This document shows, in pieces, positions 1 through 6,755 of a stretch of DNA of 13,367 bases. The notes beneath the pieces were generated by a model. That model was not told the origin of the DNA and made no database searches. It saw only the letters and a program-made list of their open reading frames with translations. This DNA is from VGWB01 sp964614245 (GTDB taxonomy: Bacteria; Bacteroidota; Ignavibacteria; UBA10030). The stretch lies in assembly GCA_964614245.1 (NCBI GenBank), contig CAZTKU010000067.1, forward strand, positions 1 through 13,367, given 5' to 3'. The translations under genes and the position numbers were made by a program. Position 1 is the first letter of the stretch. Every line of letters begins with the position of its first letter.

Positions 1-1163
1 TTGCGATAGAGCCCTGCCTTTGCTTTCAGAGCATTGAGCGGGAGTGAAATCACTTCCGATTTTTTCTCACTTATATAGTCGCGCAGGAAAATATCGGCTG
101 TTTGGTGTGCAAGCGAATCCGGGTTCATAGCGGCCAGATTGCAGAGCAAGGCGACGGAGAGATGCTGCGTGGGGTATCGCATCAGAAAAGCCCGGTAGCC
201 CGCTGTCGATCCACTATGGCTCACTTCCGGAACATCTTTGTATGTGGTCACACGGAGACCCTCGGCATAGCTTATCTTCTGCCCACTCGTGAGTACTGCT
301 CTCCGCTGGAGTTCCTCCACAAGCGAAGGCCCACCAACCTTGCCGTGGATGAAGTTCTCGTTCCAGAGAAGCAGATCGCCCACCGTGGTGAGGAGCCCCC
401 CGTTTCCATACACGTTTTCAAACGGCATATTCATAGAGTAGCCTCCTTCCCTCCGCGAATATGCGATGGCTCGGCCCGGCACGATCCGGGCAAAGTCGTC
501 ACGCCAGCCGGTGTGCTTCATGCCAAGCGGATCGAAGATGCTCCTTTTCGTGAAGTTGGCAAATGCCTCTCCACTTACCCGCTCCACAATCATGGCCAAG
601 AGATTGTAGCCCGTGTTGCTGTATGAGTACTCAGATCCGGATGGGAAGTTGAGAGACTTTTGTCGGCTGACCACATCGAGAACATGGGCCTGTGTATGGA
701 GACGGGTACCGCGCGTCCAACCGGCCACATCTACAATTGCCCCCCAGTCACGCAAACCGCTGGTGTGATTCATGAGATGCCGAAGCGTGATCTTGGATCC
801 ATAGTCGGGTAGCTCGGGGATGTACTTCCGCACGTCATCATCGAGTCCAAGCTTCCTCTGCTGTGCAAGTTGGACTATTGCCGCTGCAGTGAACTGCTTC
901 GAGACCGAACCCGCTTCGAAAACTGTCTCCGGCGAGTTTGGGATCCCGTGCTCAAGGTCCGCCATGCCATAGGCGCGGGATAGTACAACGTGACCGTTCC
1001 GAGAAACCGCAACGTCACAACCTGGCGTCTCCGAGGAATTCCATCTTGCAAAGATTCTATCGACTTCTATCTTCGGATCAACTGCGGAAGCAGATTGACT
1101 CTGTGCAAACTTGGGCAAAGCCAGCACAGTCAGAAATATCAAAATCGCGTGCCGCCTATTCAT
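1..1163 (-). CDS. Secreted serine hydrolase, class C beta-lactamase/DD-peptidase family (partial)
   Basis: 387 codons read on the minus strand before the gene runs off the left edge, so the C-terminus is missing. The ATG at 1163 has a good ribosome site (AAGGAG) upstream and opens a signal peptide of about 22 residues (MNRRHAILIFLTVLALPKFAQS). The three motifs of the family are all visible: SxxK as SVSK at residues 86-89 (catalytic Ser86, Lys89), YSN at 181-183 and HSG at 316-318. NHTSGL (132-137) and NGGLLTT (254-260) are also typical of this fold. Family members are periplasmic or surface serine hydrolases: beta-lactamase, D-aminopeptidase, esterase or penicillin-binding activities. The motifs do not tell which substrate is used, and the genome's many paralogues in such bacteria are usually not true beta-lactamases. 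The next gene upstream on this strand is 388 bp away, so it is probably transcribed alone. Confidence 0.93.
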   Translation of the reverse strand, partial: MNRRHAILIFLTVLALPKFAQSQSASAVDPKIEVDRIFARWNSSETPGCDVAVSRNGHVVLSRAYGMADLEHGIPNSPETVFEAGSVSKQFTAAAIVQLAQQRKLGLDDDVRKYIPELPDYGSKITLRHLMNHTSGLRDWGAIVDVAGWTRGTRLHTQAHVLDVVSRQKSLNFPSGSEYSYSNTGYNLLAMIVERVSGEAFANFTKRSIFDPLGMKHTGWRDDFARIVPGRAIAYSRREGGYSMNMPFENVYGNGGLLTTVGDLLLWNENFIHGKVGGPSLVEELQRRAVLTSGQKISYAEGLRVTTYKDVPEVSHSGSTAGYRAFLMRYPTQHLSVALLCNLAAMNPDSLAHQTADIFLRDYISEKKSEVISLPLNALKAKAGLYR

Positions 1164-1551
1164 AACAGTTAATCTCCTTTCACAACGAGAGAAAACATGT
1201 GGCATAAACCAGCAAAGGGAAATCCAAGTCATATCCCGAAAGGATCCTGGACATTCAGACAAAGTAGACTCGGCGAGCCCTCACGAGAGCAGAACGGGCA
1301 GTGCTGATGAATGGCCGGATTTCCTTTGTACGAGTTGAGGTGAATAGAGCTTGTCATATGCCGCTCCTGCCCTGTCTGTCGCTTCTTGCGGAACGGCGAC
1401 TGTGTAGGCAATCCAATCCCCCTTGAGGCTGAGAACTCCAGCAGCCTGTAAGAGAACGAAGGGGGTGACCAATACACAGAGAATTGTTGAAAAAGAGGCA
1501 TCGTGTTTTATGAAAGTGTCTCCTCACCTGTTTGTCGATGGGGGTTCTTCC
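1164..1551. other. Gene-poor gap with one possible broken small gene
   Basis: Between the serine hydrolase and the flavoenzyme, both on the minus strand. Apart from the ribosome site of the hydrolase just above 1163, the only thing I see is the short minus-strand reading frame listed separately at 1281-1511. No convincing terminator or repeat copy was found here. Confidence 0.5.
1281..1511 (-). pseudogene. Possible broken small exported protein lacking an ATG
   Basis: A 76-codon minus-strand frame begins IKHDASFSTILCVLVTPFVL, which looks like a signal peptide or membrane anchor (polar start, long hydrophobic stretch, AAG). It continues through GDWIAYTVAVPQEA to a TGA at 1281. An AGGAG sits about 8 nt upstream of the first codon, but that codon is ATA instead of ATG. 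The first accepted start in frame is a TTG at 1472, inside the hydrophobic part. This could be a gene inactivated by a G-to-A change, a start codon read rarely, or chance. I do not recognise the family. Confidence 0.2.
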
Positions 1552-2619
1552 TTAGGTTCTTGCCCGCAGGTACTGAACAGGCCAAGGGACATCGACAGAG
1601 AGCGCCTGTGCGGCGTGGAGTGGCCAGTAGGGATCTCGCAGCATCGCCCTTGCAAGAATAATCGCGTCAGCATCACCACGCACGAGGATATCCTCGGCCT
1701 GTTGTGCTTCCGTGATCAATCCCACTGCTCCCGTGGCTACGCCCACCTCTCGACGGATAGCCGCAGCAAATGGTACTTGATATCCAGGCGCAAGAGGGAC
1801 CTTCGCATGCGGGACGAGACCCCCGCTCGAGCAATCGATGAGGTCGACACCGATCTCCCCCAACCATCGGGCTAACGTTATTGATTGGTTCAGATCCCAG
1901 CCGCCTTCGACCCAGTCCGTTGCCGATATCCGAACGAACACCGGGAGGGTCGCTGGCCAAGCCTTGCGAACGGCCTCAGCAACCCGTAGCGGAAATCTTG
2001 CGCGTCCTTCAAGCCCCCCGCCGAACTCATCCTGCCGATGGTTTGAGAGCGGTGAAAGAAACTCGTGCATCAGGTAGCCATGTGCCATGTGAAGTTCGAT
2101 TACCTTGAAGCCAGCCGTGAGCGCTCGTCGTGCTGCCTCTGCAAATCGTGCAACGAGCTCGTCGATTTCCTTTTGAGAGAGCTCTCGCGGTGGTGGATAA
2201 TCCTCGGCAAAAGCGATCGCACTTGGGGCAGCCGTTTGCCAGCCGCCGTCGCTGGGTCTCAAAGGGCCGCCACCTTTCCAGGGCGCAGCCGTCGAGGCTT
2301 TGCGCCCTGCGTGAGCAAGTTGAATCCCTGGTACTGCACCCTGACCATTGATGAACGATGTCAAACTCCGGAAAGCCTGCGCCTGGCTGTCGTTCCAGAG
2401 GCCGATGTCGCCCGGTGAGATACGTCCTTCCGGCGAGACGGCTGTGGCTTCAACGATCACCAATCCTGCCCCGCCGACAGCTCTGCTCCCCAGGTGTACC
2501 AGATGCCAATCAGCCGGCATACCGTCTGTACACGAATACTGGCACATCGGCGACACGAAGATCCGATTCCGGAATTCCAGATTTTTGAGAGTAAGAGGCG
2601 AAAAGAGTCTCGCAGCCAA
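1552..2619 (-). CDS. Old Yellow Enzyme family NAD(P)H:flavin oxidoreductase (YqjM/XenA class)
   Basis: FMN-dependent TIM-barrel ene-reductase of 355 residues; this class reduces activated C=C bonds and electrophiles with NAD(P)H. The frame is open further upstream, but I place the start at TTG 2619. It follows AAGGA at good spacing and gives MAARLFSPLTLKN, the usual N-terminus. The 25 extra residues upstream would be encoded largely by an intergenic repeat. With this start the class-specific SPMCQY motif puts Cys at 26 and Tyr at 28, matching the redox-sensing Cys26/Tyr28 of Bacillus YqjM. HAGRKAS lies at about 103-109 and the substrate-binding His pair in HMAHGYL at 177 and 180. The C-terminal phosphate-binding part reads ARAMLRDPYW. 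The usual GGS.ENR is changed to GGGLEGR. GGAGLVIVEATAV and PSAIAF also fit the XenA branch. Cytosolic; the physiological substrate cannot be told from sequence. Confidence 0.93.
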   Translation of the reverse strand: MAARLFSPLTLKNLEFRNRIFVSPMCQYSCTDGMPADWHLVHLGSRAVGGAGLVIVEATAVSPEGRISPGDIGLWNDSQAQAFRSLTSFINGQGAVPGIQLAHAGRKASTAAPWKGGGPLRPSDGGWQTAAPSAIAFAEDYPPPRELSQKEIDELVARFAEAARRALTAGFKVIELHMAHGYLMHEFLSPLSNHRQDEFGGGLEGRARFPLRVAEAVRKAWPATLPVFVRISATDWVEGGWDLNQSITLARWLGEIGVDLIDCSSGGLVPHAKVPLAPGYQVPFAAAIRREVGVATGAVGLITEAQQAEDILVRGDADAIILARAMLRDPYWPLHAAQALSVDVPWPVQYLRART

Positions 2620-2662
2620 TTTCGGGTTCCTTTTGTCCAGATGAATGTGGAGATTCTGCAGC

Positions 2663-2705
2663 ACAAAGCTACCGCAGTTCAGACTGAAAGGCAAATCGCA
2701 GAGTT
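2663..2705 (+). repeat. Repeat D, copy 1
   Basis: This 43-nt block aligns without gaps to 6972-7014 with 37 of 43 bases identical. The shared core is CAGTTCA followed by TGAAAGGCAAAT. In both places repeat C begins about 100 nt after the start of D, so D and C are probably parts of one larger interspersed element. This copy lies directly upstream of the flavoenzyme start. Confidence 0.6.
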
Positions 2706-2765
2706 CTTGCGTGTGGTCTCTAGGGGAAAGATCGGATACAGCTGAAGAGTTTCGGCCTAAAATGA

Positions 2766-2843
2766 AAAATCCTCACCGATTCACGCCGATCGTTTCTTGA
2801 TTGGGGCCTGCCCCGGGTCTTCTTCGGGGTCTTCACCGATGAG
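2766..2843 (+). repeat. Repeat C, copy 1 (nested stem-loop)
   Basis: Shares AATCCTCACCGA, then CTGCCCCG.GTCTTCTTCGGG, then CGATGAGC with 12766-12820. Both copies fold the same way: CTCACCGA at the left pairs with CGATGAG at the right, enclosing an inner CCCCG/CGGGG hairpin here at 2811-2829. This copy carries about 25 extra bases between the outer arm and the inner hairpin. Confidence 0.6.
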
Positions 2844-3044
2844 CACTCGTTCTTGCAACAAGTAACAACATCAGCAATGCACACTACAGGGCAATCCAAA
2901 AGTCTTAGAGAAGCCCGCGACTCGTTCCATTCTTAAACTCACTTCAGCACGCCCCCCTCGGCGGCATCAAGCGCCCGCACGTGACAGCTCTTGTCTCAGC
3001 TGGTTGACTCGGAGTGCAGCAGGTGCGATGTCTTTCAGAAATAC

Positions 3045-3127
3045 GAGGAGGAAGGAAACGCGGAGTTCAGAGAAGATTGGGCCGGGACTTCGAGGTTCGA
3101 ACAGGTTCTACCCGGCTACGTGCGACA
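3045..3127 (+). repeat. Repeat E, copy 1
   Basis: The first 33 bases (3045-3077) match 4745-4777 with a single mismatch, starting GAGGAGGAAGGAAA. A weaker match continues to GCGACA at 3127, equivalent to 4820. The block is open in the same frame in both copies (EEEGNAEFRED), which creates spurious open frames. I take it as an interspersed intergenic repeat and not as coding. Confidence 0.65.
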
Positions 3128-3201
3128 GTTGCGATCTTACATCGCGGCTTTGAGTTGGAGCTGGTTCGAGGTAAGTAGAGCCAGCGAGTGCCCGCCGGAT
3201 A

Positions 3202-3615
3202 CTATGTGCGGTATCGGCACTTCTGGAGAAACTCCGATACGCCGACAATAGGAATCCCCTGGATTGAACCTAAAGGAAGGATATGTCTCTTGTCGCCCGT
3301 GACCAGATAGTCCACCTTGCCAGCAACAGCGCATTCAAGGATGCGGTTGTCGTTTTCCTTCTCCTTGATGATATCAATGGTCAATATGGGTTCGACGATC
3401 GTGGCGAGGCGCTGAAAGCGTTGGACCGCCTTCTGAACCGCCTTCGGAGGAAGTTCAAATTTCTCTGTCAAAACGCGCGCGAGTTCGTCGAGTACGAATT
3501 GTGAGAGGACCATCTCCACCTCACCGTCTCGGACAAACCGCACCACTTGATCAGCCGATCCACCGGCCACGATCAGGGAAGAGATCAGAACATTCGTATC
3601 AAGCGTGATACGCAT
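3202..3615 (-). CDS. PIN-domain ribonuclease toxin of a type II toxin-antitoxin system (COG1569-like)
   Basis: 137 residues, the whole length of a PIN domain. PIN toxins are Mg-dependent ribonucleases that cleave RNA when the antitoxin is lost. The acidic active site is complete: Asp6 in LDTNV, Glu44 in DELARV, Asp89 in ENDNRILE and Asp108 in VTGDKRHI. The ending GIPIVGVSEFLQ is typical of the 'putative toxin, PIN family' group, which is distinct from classical VapC. The ATG at 3615 starts 5 nt after the antitoxin stop codon, so the two genes are co-transcribed and probably coupled in translation. An intact active site and an intact antitoxin suggest a working module. Confidence 0.92.
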   Translation of the reverse strand: MRITLDTNVLISSLIVAGGSADQVVRFVRDGEVEMVLSQFVLDELARVLTEKFELPPKAVQKAVQRFQRLATIVEPILTIDIIKEKENDNRILECAVAGKVDYLVTGDKRHILPLGSIQGIPIVGVSEFLQKCRYRT

Positions 3616-3620
3616 GGAAG

Positions 3621-3857
3621 TTACTTGCGAACTTCGTCAACGATCCGCTCAACATCATCTTCGCTCTGTATCTGGAGTGCTCGTGCGCGCCGCCGCACAG
3701 CAAGGCGAAATCCTTTGTCGCTTTGCAGATTCAGATACAATCGAAGCGCATCGCGAACAACCTCACTTTTCGTCCGTTGTTCCTTCTGGGCTAACCTTTC
3801 CGCTTTACGCAGCAGACGTGGCGGAATCGAAACGGTCACCACTTTGCTCTGTCTCAT
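3621..3857 (-). CDS. Ribbon-helix-helix (CopG-like) antitoxin
   Basis: 78 residues. The N-terminal part, RQSKVVTVSIPPRLLRKAER to about residue 43, is a ribbon-helix-helix DNA-binding domain: beta strand SKVVTVSIP, helix 1 PRLLRKAERLAQKE, helix 2 TKSEVVRDALRLYL. The C-terminal helix, ending SEDDVERIVDEVRK, is the usual toxin-binding tail of antitoxins paired with COG1569-type PIN toxins. The ATG at 3857 follows AGGAG at 6-nt spacing. A longer frame reaching 3917 is excluded because that start would fall inside the promoter. First gene of the toxin-antitoxin operon. It should bind its own promoter, probably at the palindromes at 3879-3917, which is inference from the family. Confidence 0.9.
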   Translation of the reverse strand: MRQSKVVTVSIPPRLLRKAERLAQKEQRTKSEVVRDALRLYLNLQSDKGFRLAVRRRARALQIQSEDDVERIVDEVRK

Positions 3858-3878
3858 ACTTTCTCCTCTCCAGGTTGT

Positions 3879-3917
3879 ATTACACTGTAATATACCCCTT
3901 GATAACCTAGTTGTCAA
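3879..3917. promoter_or_regulatory. Two palindromes over the toxin-antitoxin promoter (likely autoregulatory operators)
   Basis: ATTACA-C-TGTAAT at 3879-3891 is a perfect palindrome overlapping the -10 box. TTGATAAC-CTA-GTTGTCAA at 3899-3917 is an 8+8 inverted repeat with one mismatch covering the -35 box. Ribbon-helix-helix antitoxins bind short inverted repeats as dimers, so these are the natural operator candidates. The two sequences differ, so one may belong to another regulator. Confidence 0.55.
3889..3917 (-). promoter_or_regulatory. Sigma-70 type promoter of the toxin-antitoxin operon
   Basis: On the minus strand TTGACA (3917-3912) is followed after exactly 17 nt by TATATT (3894-3889), 30-odd bases before the antitoxin ATG. 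This is close to the consensus for the housekeeping sigma factor and is the best promoter I see in the window. Confidence 0.7.
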
Positions 3918-3982
3918 GTCTGCGGGATTCTAGAAGGCTGAGGCTCATGGTCACCGCACATCCTCTTCCTCTTCTTGAAGAT

Positions 3983-4477
3983 TCACTCCTGCGCAGGCGA
4001 CTTTGAATTGTCATCCGAGGTGTATTGAATTCCGTTGGCGTCAAGCCATTCGATCGCGATTTCTTCCAGTGCGGACTCGCGAAAGGAAAACCAATCATCG
4101 ACAATCCCAAACTCACGAATTGCATCCTTGAATAGGCGAAAGGCTCCAGATCCATCGATGCAATAGAGGAGTCTCTCTCGCACTTCGCGATCATCACGAG
4201 AACGGCAAAACCGTTCCATAATGGCATATTCGTGGATGTCAAACTTGCTCGGTAAAGGCAAGTATTCATCGGAGTCCACAACTTCCTGAGTCTTGCGGAT
4301 AGCCTCTCGTTGCCATTCGGGATATTCCTCAATTTCGTCTCCGCTCTCGATGATGCTGACCTCTTCATCGCCGATAGTGACCAGTTCCCCCGTGCGCTTG
4401 TTAAGATAGGCATGGTGCTGATCGCTGTGCACATCCATCTCCTGAACGACAGCCCTAAGAGAAACGATAGGAGTCAT
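3983..4477 (-). CDS. UPF0158 family protein of unknown function
   Basis: 164 residues, cytosolic, acidic, no membrane segment. The central and C-terminal parts carry the family's conserved run: LPSKFDIHEYAIMERFC (residues about 78-94), then GSGAFRLFKD, then DDWFSFRESALEEIAIEWL and NGI near the end. The N-terminal part (ayLNKRTGELVTI, then an acidic stretch) is also usual for UPF0158 proteins. No biochemical role is established for the family that I can name. The ATG at 4477 lacks a clear Shine-Dalgarno sequence. It sits upstream of the toxin-antitoxin operon on the same strand. The antitoxin has its own promoter in the gap between them, so they are probably separate units. Confidence 0.88.
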   Translation of the reverse strand: MTPIVSLRAVVQEMDVHSDQHHAYLNKRTGELVTIGDEEVSIIESGDEIEEYPEWQREAIRKTQEVVDSDEYLPLPSKFDIHEYAIMERFCRSRDDREVRERLLYCIDGSGAFRLFKDAIREFGIVDDWFSFRESALEEIAIEWLDANGIQYTSDDNSKSPAQE

Positions 4478-4702
4478 ATTGATTCTCGAGTGCAGTGAAC
4501 GGATCGAGCCTTAGCCCACGAACGTGGCATTCATTCCTACCAAGGCCGCGGGACCTTGCTCAAAGGAAAGTATCGTGCTCGGCGAGATGTTAACGGTCTA
4601 TTGAAACAAAATCAATGACCGGAAAGCGCAGTCGTGGGTGTACGCGAGATCATGGACAAGCGTGTTAGGGGCGATTCGACAACCTGAAGTTGGAGGAGGT
4701 CG

Positions 4703-4756
4703 ATGATTGATGTGAAGCAGATGCGATCGTTTCTTTCAATTGTTGAGGAGGAAGGA
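4703..4756 (+). pseudogene. Possible LysR-type regulator start ending in a repeat
   Basis: An ATG at 4703 sits behind a strong GGAGGAGG site and encodes MIDVKQMRSFLSIVEEEGN. This resembles the first helix of LysR-type regulators (consensus M-D-x-x-Q-L-R-x-F-L-x-V-V-E-E). The frame then runs directly into repeat E and carries no helix-turn-helix, so at most the first 16-18 codons of a gene survive. A chance resemblance is possible because the last codons are shared with the repeat. Confidence 0.3.
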
Positions 4757-4820
4757 AATGCGGAGTTCAGAGAAGATACGAACAGACCATGGAAACTAGA
4801 ACGGGTACGACCCCGCGACA
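4745..4820 (+). repeat. Repeat E, copy 2
   Basis: Counterpart of 3045-3127. The 33-base core 4745-4777 has one mismatch, and weaker similarity reaches GCGACA at 4820. It is followed within 10 nt by a terminator-like hairpin and element U, neither of which accompanies copy 1. Confidence 0.65.
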
Positions 4821-4827
4821 ATAGTAC

Positions 4828-4868
4828 AAAAAAAACAGGCCGAATCTTTTCAGAATCGGCCAATTTTG
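4828..4868. terminator. Bidirectional terminator-like hairpin
   Basis: Stem GGCCGA (4838-4843) with TCGGCC (4856-4861), extended by three more pairs past an A-A mismatch. It is flanked by eight A on the left (4828-4835) and AATTTTG on the right. On the minus strand it reads as a GC-rich stem followed by eight T, the classic intrinsic terminator form. It could end leftward transcription from the esterase side. It abuts element U copy 1. Confidence 0.6.
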
Positions 4869-4932
4869 TAGCGGGGGCCCCGATCAAAAAGCGATCGGGG
4901 TAAACAGGGCACCTTGTTCTGTCCGGGTACTA
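4868..4932 (+). repeat. Element U, copy 1 (two-hairpin repeat)
   Basis: Box GTAGCGGGGGC (4868-4878). Stem I is CCCCGATC/GATCGGGG (4878-4885 with 4893-4900), 8 bp with loop AAAAAGC. Linker TAAACA. Stem II is GGGCA/TGTCC (4907-4911 with 4920-4924), including one G-T wobble. Then GG and box GTACTA (4927-4932). Nearly the same architecture recurs at 12879-12943. The strand is nominal because transcription has not been shown. Confidence 0.75.
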
Positions 4933-4933
4933 T

Positions 4934-5002
4934 AAAAAATGCGAGCGCCCCAAAAGAGCCCCGACATAGAGCATCGGGGTAAAGGGGCGTCGCATTTTTT
5001 TT
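4934..5002. terminator. Nested bidirectional terminator-like hairpin
   Basis: AAAAAATGCGA (4934-4944) pairs with TCGCATTTTTT (4990-5000). After one bulged G, CGCCCC (4946-4951) pairs with GGGGCG (4984-4989). Inside sits a second hairpin CCCCGA/TCGGGG (4959-4979). The outer A and T tracts make it terminator-like in both directions. It sits between the GTACTA box of element U copy 1 and another GTAGCGGGGGC box at 5003. A close relative without the inner hairpin is at 12945-12987. Confidence 0.6.
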
Positions 5003-5013
5003 GTAGCGGGGGC
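5003..5013 (+). repeat. Solo GTAGCGGGGGC box
   Basis: Exact 11-base box directly after the terminator-like hairpin. It is followed by AGGAACTTCG and no second U unit, so it marks the end of this array. Confidence 0.5.
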
Positions 5014-5150
5014 AGGAACTTCGCTCTAGTCACAACCTTGAACCACCAGCTGTGAGTGGTCAGTCACCGAGCGGACTGCAAGCACGATAAGGCGCACCGA
5101 CGTTTGTACTACCAATTGTTCTGGACGATATTTTTCTGCAAACGGCGCTC

Positions 5151-5179
5151 GAGCCCCGCGTCTTCAAACGCCCGGGCTC
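5151..5179. other. Stem-loop downstream of the esterase gene
   Basis: GAGCCC/GGGCTC outer stem (5151-5156 with 5174-5179) and GCGT/ACGC inner stem around loop CTTCAA. It lies about 50 nt past the esterase stop codon on the leftward strand. No T tract follows directly, so termination is possible but not clear. Confidence 0.4.
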
Positions 5180-5228
5180 TTCATTCAGGAGGAAGTAGCC
5201 AAACCAGAGAAAAAATACCAGGTGTAGA

Positions 5229-6755
5229 TTACATTTGATCCTCATAGTACTGGTGCTCAAAAGGAAAGCGTGTTGGGTTCTTGGTTTCCTCATCTAAGTA
5301 AAACAATTGGAGAACGCCACCTCCATCTTTCTGAAAGTATTCAACACGAACAGGATAAAAGCCTTTTTCCAGAGGAAGAATAAATGATCTTACACCTTCA
5401 GTAGAACGAGCACCATCGTTATCTATGATCAGTCTGTCTCCAAGGAATAGCTTTGAGCCGTCATTTGAGACAAGCACAAAAACAGAATAGCCCTCCTTTA
5501 CAATTTCGAAGTAACCTTCAAACAGACAGGCAAAATTGGTTTTTCCCGGGAGTTCGTTAATATCAAAAACACTGTCAGCAACACCAGTTTTAACAGGTTT
5601 TAGTTTCTTGAAATCAGGTAGTTTCTCCCAACTCCCTTCGTAATATGAATACTTTAGACCTCCTGAATTGATTTTTTTTGGTTTTGGAATTGAGGGCAGT
5701 GCTTCACCTAATTCAAAACTGCCTCTCGCCGTTTTATCATATTTTCCACTGTATGAAAATGATTTCAGGACTAGTTGAGCCGGGCCTGTTATTACAAATC
5801 CTGGATCAACTTTCTTAGATGTCCTGTCTGGTTCAGTACCATCAACGGTATATCTGAGTTCGGGGTAACGATCTACCCATATCGAAATTGGTTTGTCTTT
5901 TAATAGAATACCATTCATCGGATGAAAACTGAGAGGAGCATTTGAATAACCTGAATAAGAGAATTTTATTCCGTCGTACATTGCTTTTAGTCTTACGGAA
6001 TTATGCTTTTCATTCGGATATGTAACCATTTTCCAATGCAGGTTTCTTGGTGCTTTACGCTGAAGAACCGAGTCTAGACGATCGATTCCCTGATATTTAT
6101 ATGTCTCTTCAATGCCGGCAATCCATAGGAGTCTATTTGATGGAAGATTATCCAATTTCTGGTTTGCCATCTTAATCAGGTAATCATCATTCCACCGGAA
6201 AGGAGCATCGGTTGCATAGTATGACTCAAACAATTGAGGGTCATTGAGTAAGGCATACATCACAAACAAACCGCCATACGAATGTCCATAGATCGAATTT
6301 GTTCCATTGGTTGGGTATTTATTGTCGATATATGGGATGAGTTCTTTTCTTATGAAGGAAAGGAAATTATCCGCTCCGCCCGATATTGCAGGCTCAGGAA
6401 CATGTACCGGCAAAAAATCCCTGTCGCGCTGGTTTGCCTTGTTAAGATATGTATTTGGAATTGCTGCGATTATTGCAGGAGGAACATAATTTTCACCTTG
6501 CGCAAATTTGTAGACAAATGAAAATAGATCCATTGCCCACTCTCCGTCCGTTACATAGATGATTTCATATTTATCGGTTGATCCGGGCTTGTAAGCTTCG
6601 GGCAATAGAATCTTAACTGATCGTTGTTCTTTCAAAATACTGGAATAGATTGAATCACCTATTGCAGGATGTTCCTGTGCATATACAACGCAAAAGACCT
6701 GTGAAATGAAGACCAAAATTAAGGTCAAAGACGATGATAGAATATTTCTTTTCAT
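5229..6755 (-). CDS. Secreted esterase (esterase D/PF00756 type) with chitobiase-like and PA14 C-terminal domains
   Basis: 508 residues from ATG 6755; a TTG six codons upstream is less likely. Signal peptide of about 26 residues ending VVYA-QE. Residues about 30-275 form an alpha/beta hydrolase of the esterase D group: IIYVTDGEW strand, nucleophile Ser159 in GHSYGG and a likely catalytic His251 in PNEKHNS. Residues about 275-350 resemble the chitobiase/hexosaminidase C-terminal domain (YTVDGTEPD). Residues about 368-508 resemble PA14, a carbohydrate-binding type module (SNDGSKLFLGDRLIIDNDG). Members act on ester-linked substrates outside the cytoplasm, for example acylated sugars or siderophores; the substrate is not evident. 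The gene is visibly richer in A and T than the genes on both sides: one 60-base line at 5641 has 19 G or C, against 32 in a line of the kinase gene at 8821. This suggests acquisition from a Bacteroidota-like donor. Transcribed alone. Confidence 0.9.
   Translation of the reverse strand: MKRNILSSSLTLILVFISQVFCVVYAQEHPAIGDSIYSSILKEQRSVKILLPEAYKPGSTDKYEIIYVTDGEWAMDLFSFVYKFAQGENYVPPAIIAAIPNTYLNKANQRDRDFLPVHVPEPAISGGADNFLSFIRKELIPYIDNKYPTNGTNSIYGHSYGGLFVMYALLNDPQLFESYYATDAPFRWNDDYLIKMANQKLDNLPSNRLLWIAGIEETYKYQGIDRLDSVLQRKAPRNLHWKMVTYPNEKHNSVRLKAMYDGIKFSYSGYSNAPLSFHPMNGILLKDKPISIWVDRYPELRYTVDGTEPDRTSKKVDPGFVITGPAQLVLKSFSYSGKYDKTARGSFELGEALPSIPKPKKINSGGLKYSYYEGSWEKLPDFKKLKPVKTGVADSVFDINELPGKTNFACLFEGYFEIVKEGYSVFVLVSNDGSKLFLGDRLIIDNDGARSTEGVRSFILPLEKGFYPVRVEYFQKDGGGVLQLFYLDEETKNPTRFPFEHQYYEDQM

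Larger units (their letters stand above)
2620..3201. other. Repeat-rich intergenic region, no gene
   Basis: This 582-bp gap between the flavoenzyme start and the PIN toxin stop holds one copy each of repeats D, C and E (entered separately). The rest, about 2844-3044 and 3128-3201, shows nothing recognisable. The plus-strand open frame at 2991-3251 is largely repeat E, has no good ribosome site and is not a gene. Confidence 0.6.
4478..5228. other. Intergenic region with repeat mosaic and two strong hairpins
   Basis: This 751-bp gap holds the possible LysR gene start (4703), repeat E copy 2, terminator-like hairpins at 4828-4868 and 4934-5002, element U copy 1 and a stem-loop at 5151-5179. Nothing recognisable is seen at 4478-4690 or 5061-5150. 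The minus-strand open frame at 4612-4887 and the plus-strand frames 4703-4903 and 5056-5238 are not supported as genes. Confidence 0.6.

Noticed and set aside
102..626. Plus-strand 174-codon frame
   Set aside because: It is a shadow of the serine hydrolase, whose three catalytic motifs read clearly on the minus strand.
2620..2694. Longer flavoenzyme start at 2694
   Set aside because: The extra 25 residues overlap repeat D and have no counterpart in the family; TTG 2619 has a ribosome site and gives the canonical Cys26 numbering.
3091..3130. tRNA-like T loop (GAGGTTCGAACAG)
   Set aside because: No acceptor, D or anticodon arms can be built around it, and the other copy of repeat E lacks the motif.
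2991..3251. Plus-strand open frame of 86 codons as a gene
   Set aside because: Its middle is repeat E, there is no ribosome site, and its end overlaps the toxin gene on the other strand.
3858..3917. Longer antitoxin start at 3917
   Set aside because: It would place the start codon inside the -35 box and add residues unlike the family; the ATG at 3857 has a proper ribosome site.
3202..4477. Phage-defence island built around the PIN toxin and UPF0158 protein
   Set aside because: Only a toxin-antitoxin pair is present and no other defence gene is recognisable; UPF0158 has no known defence role that I can cite.
4703..4903. Plus-strand 66-codon frame as an intact gene
   Set aside because: Only the first 16-18 codons resemble a protein; the rest is repeat E, a terminator-like hairpin and element U.
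4823..5013. CRISPR array or integron attC-type array
   Set aside because: Repeat units are not regularly spaced direct repeats with spacers, no cas or integrase gene is present, and the attC core site is not visible.
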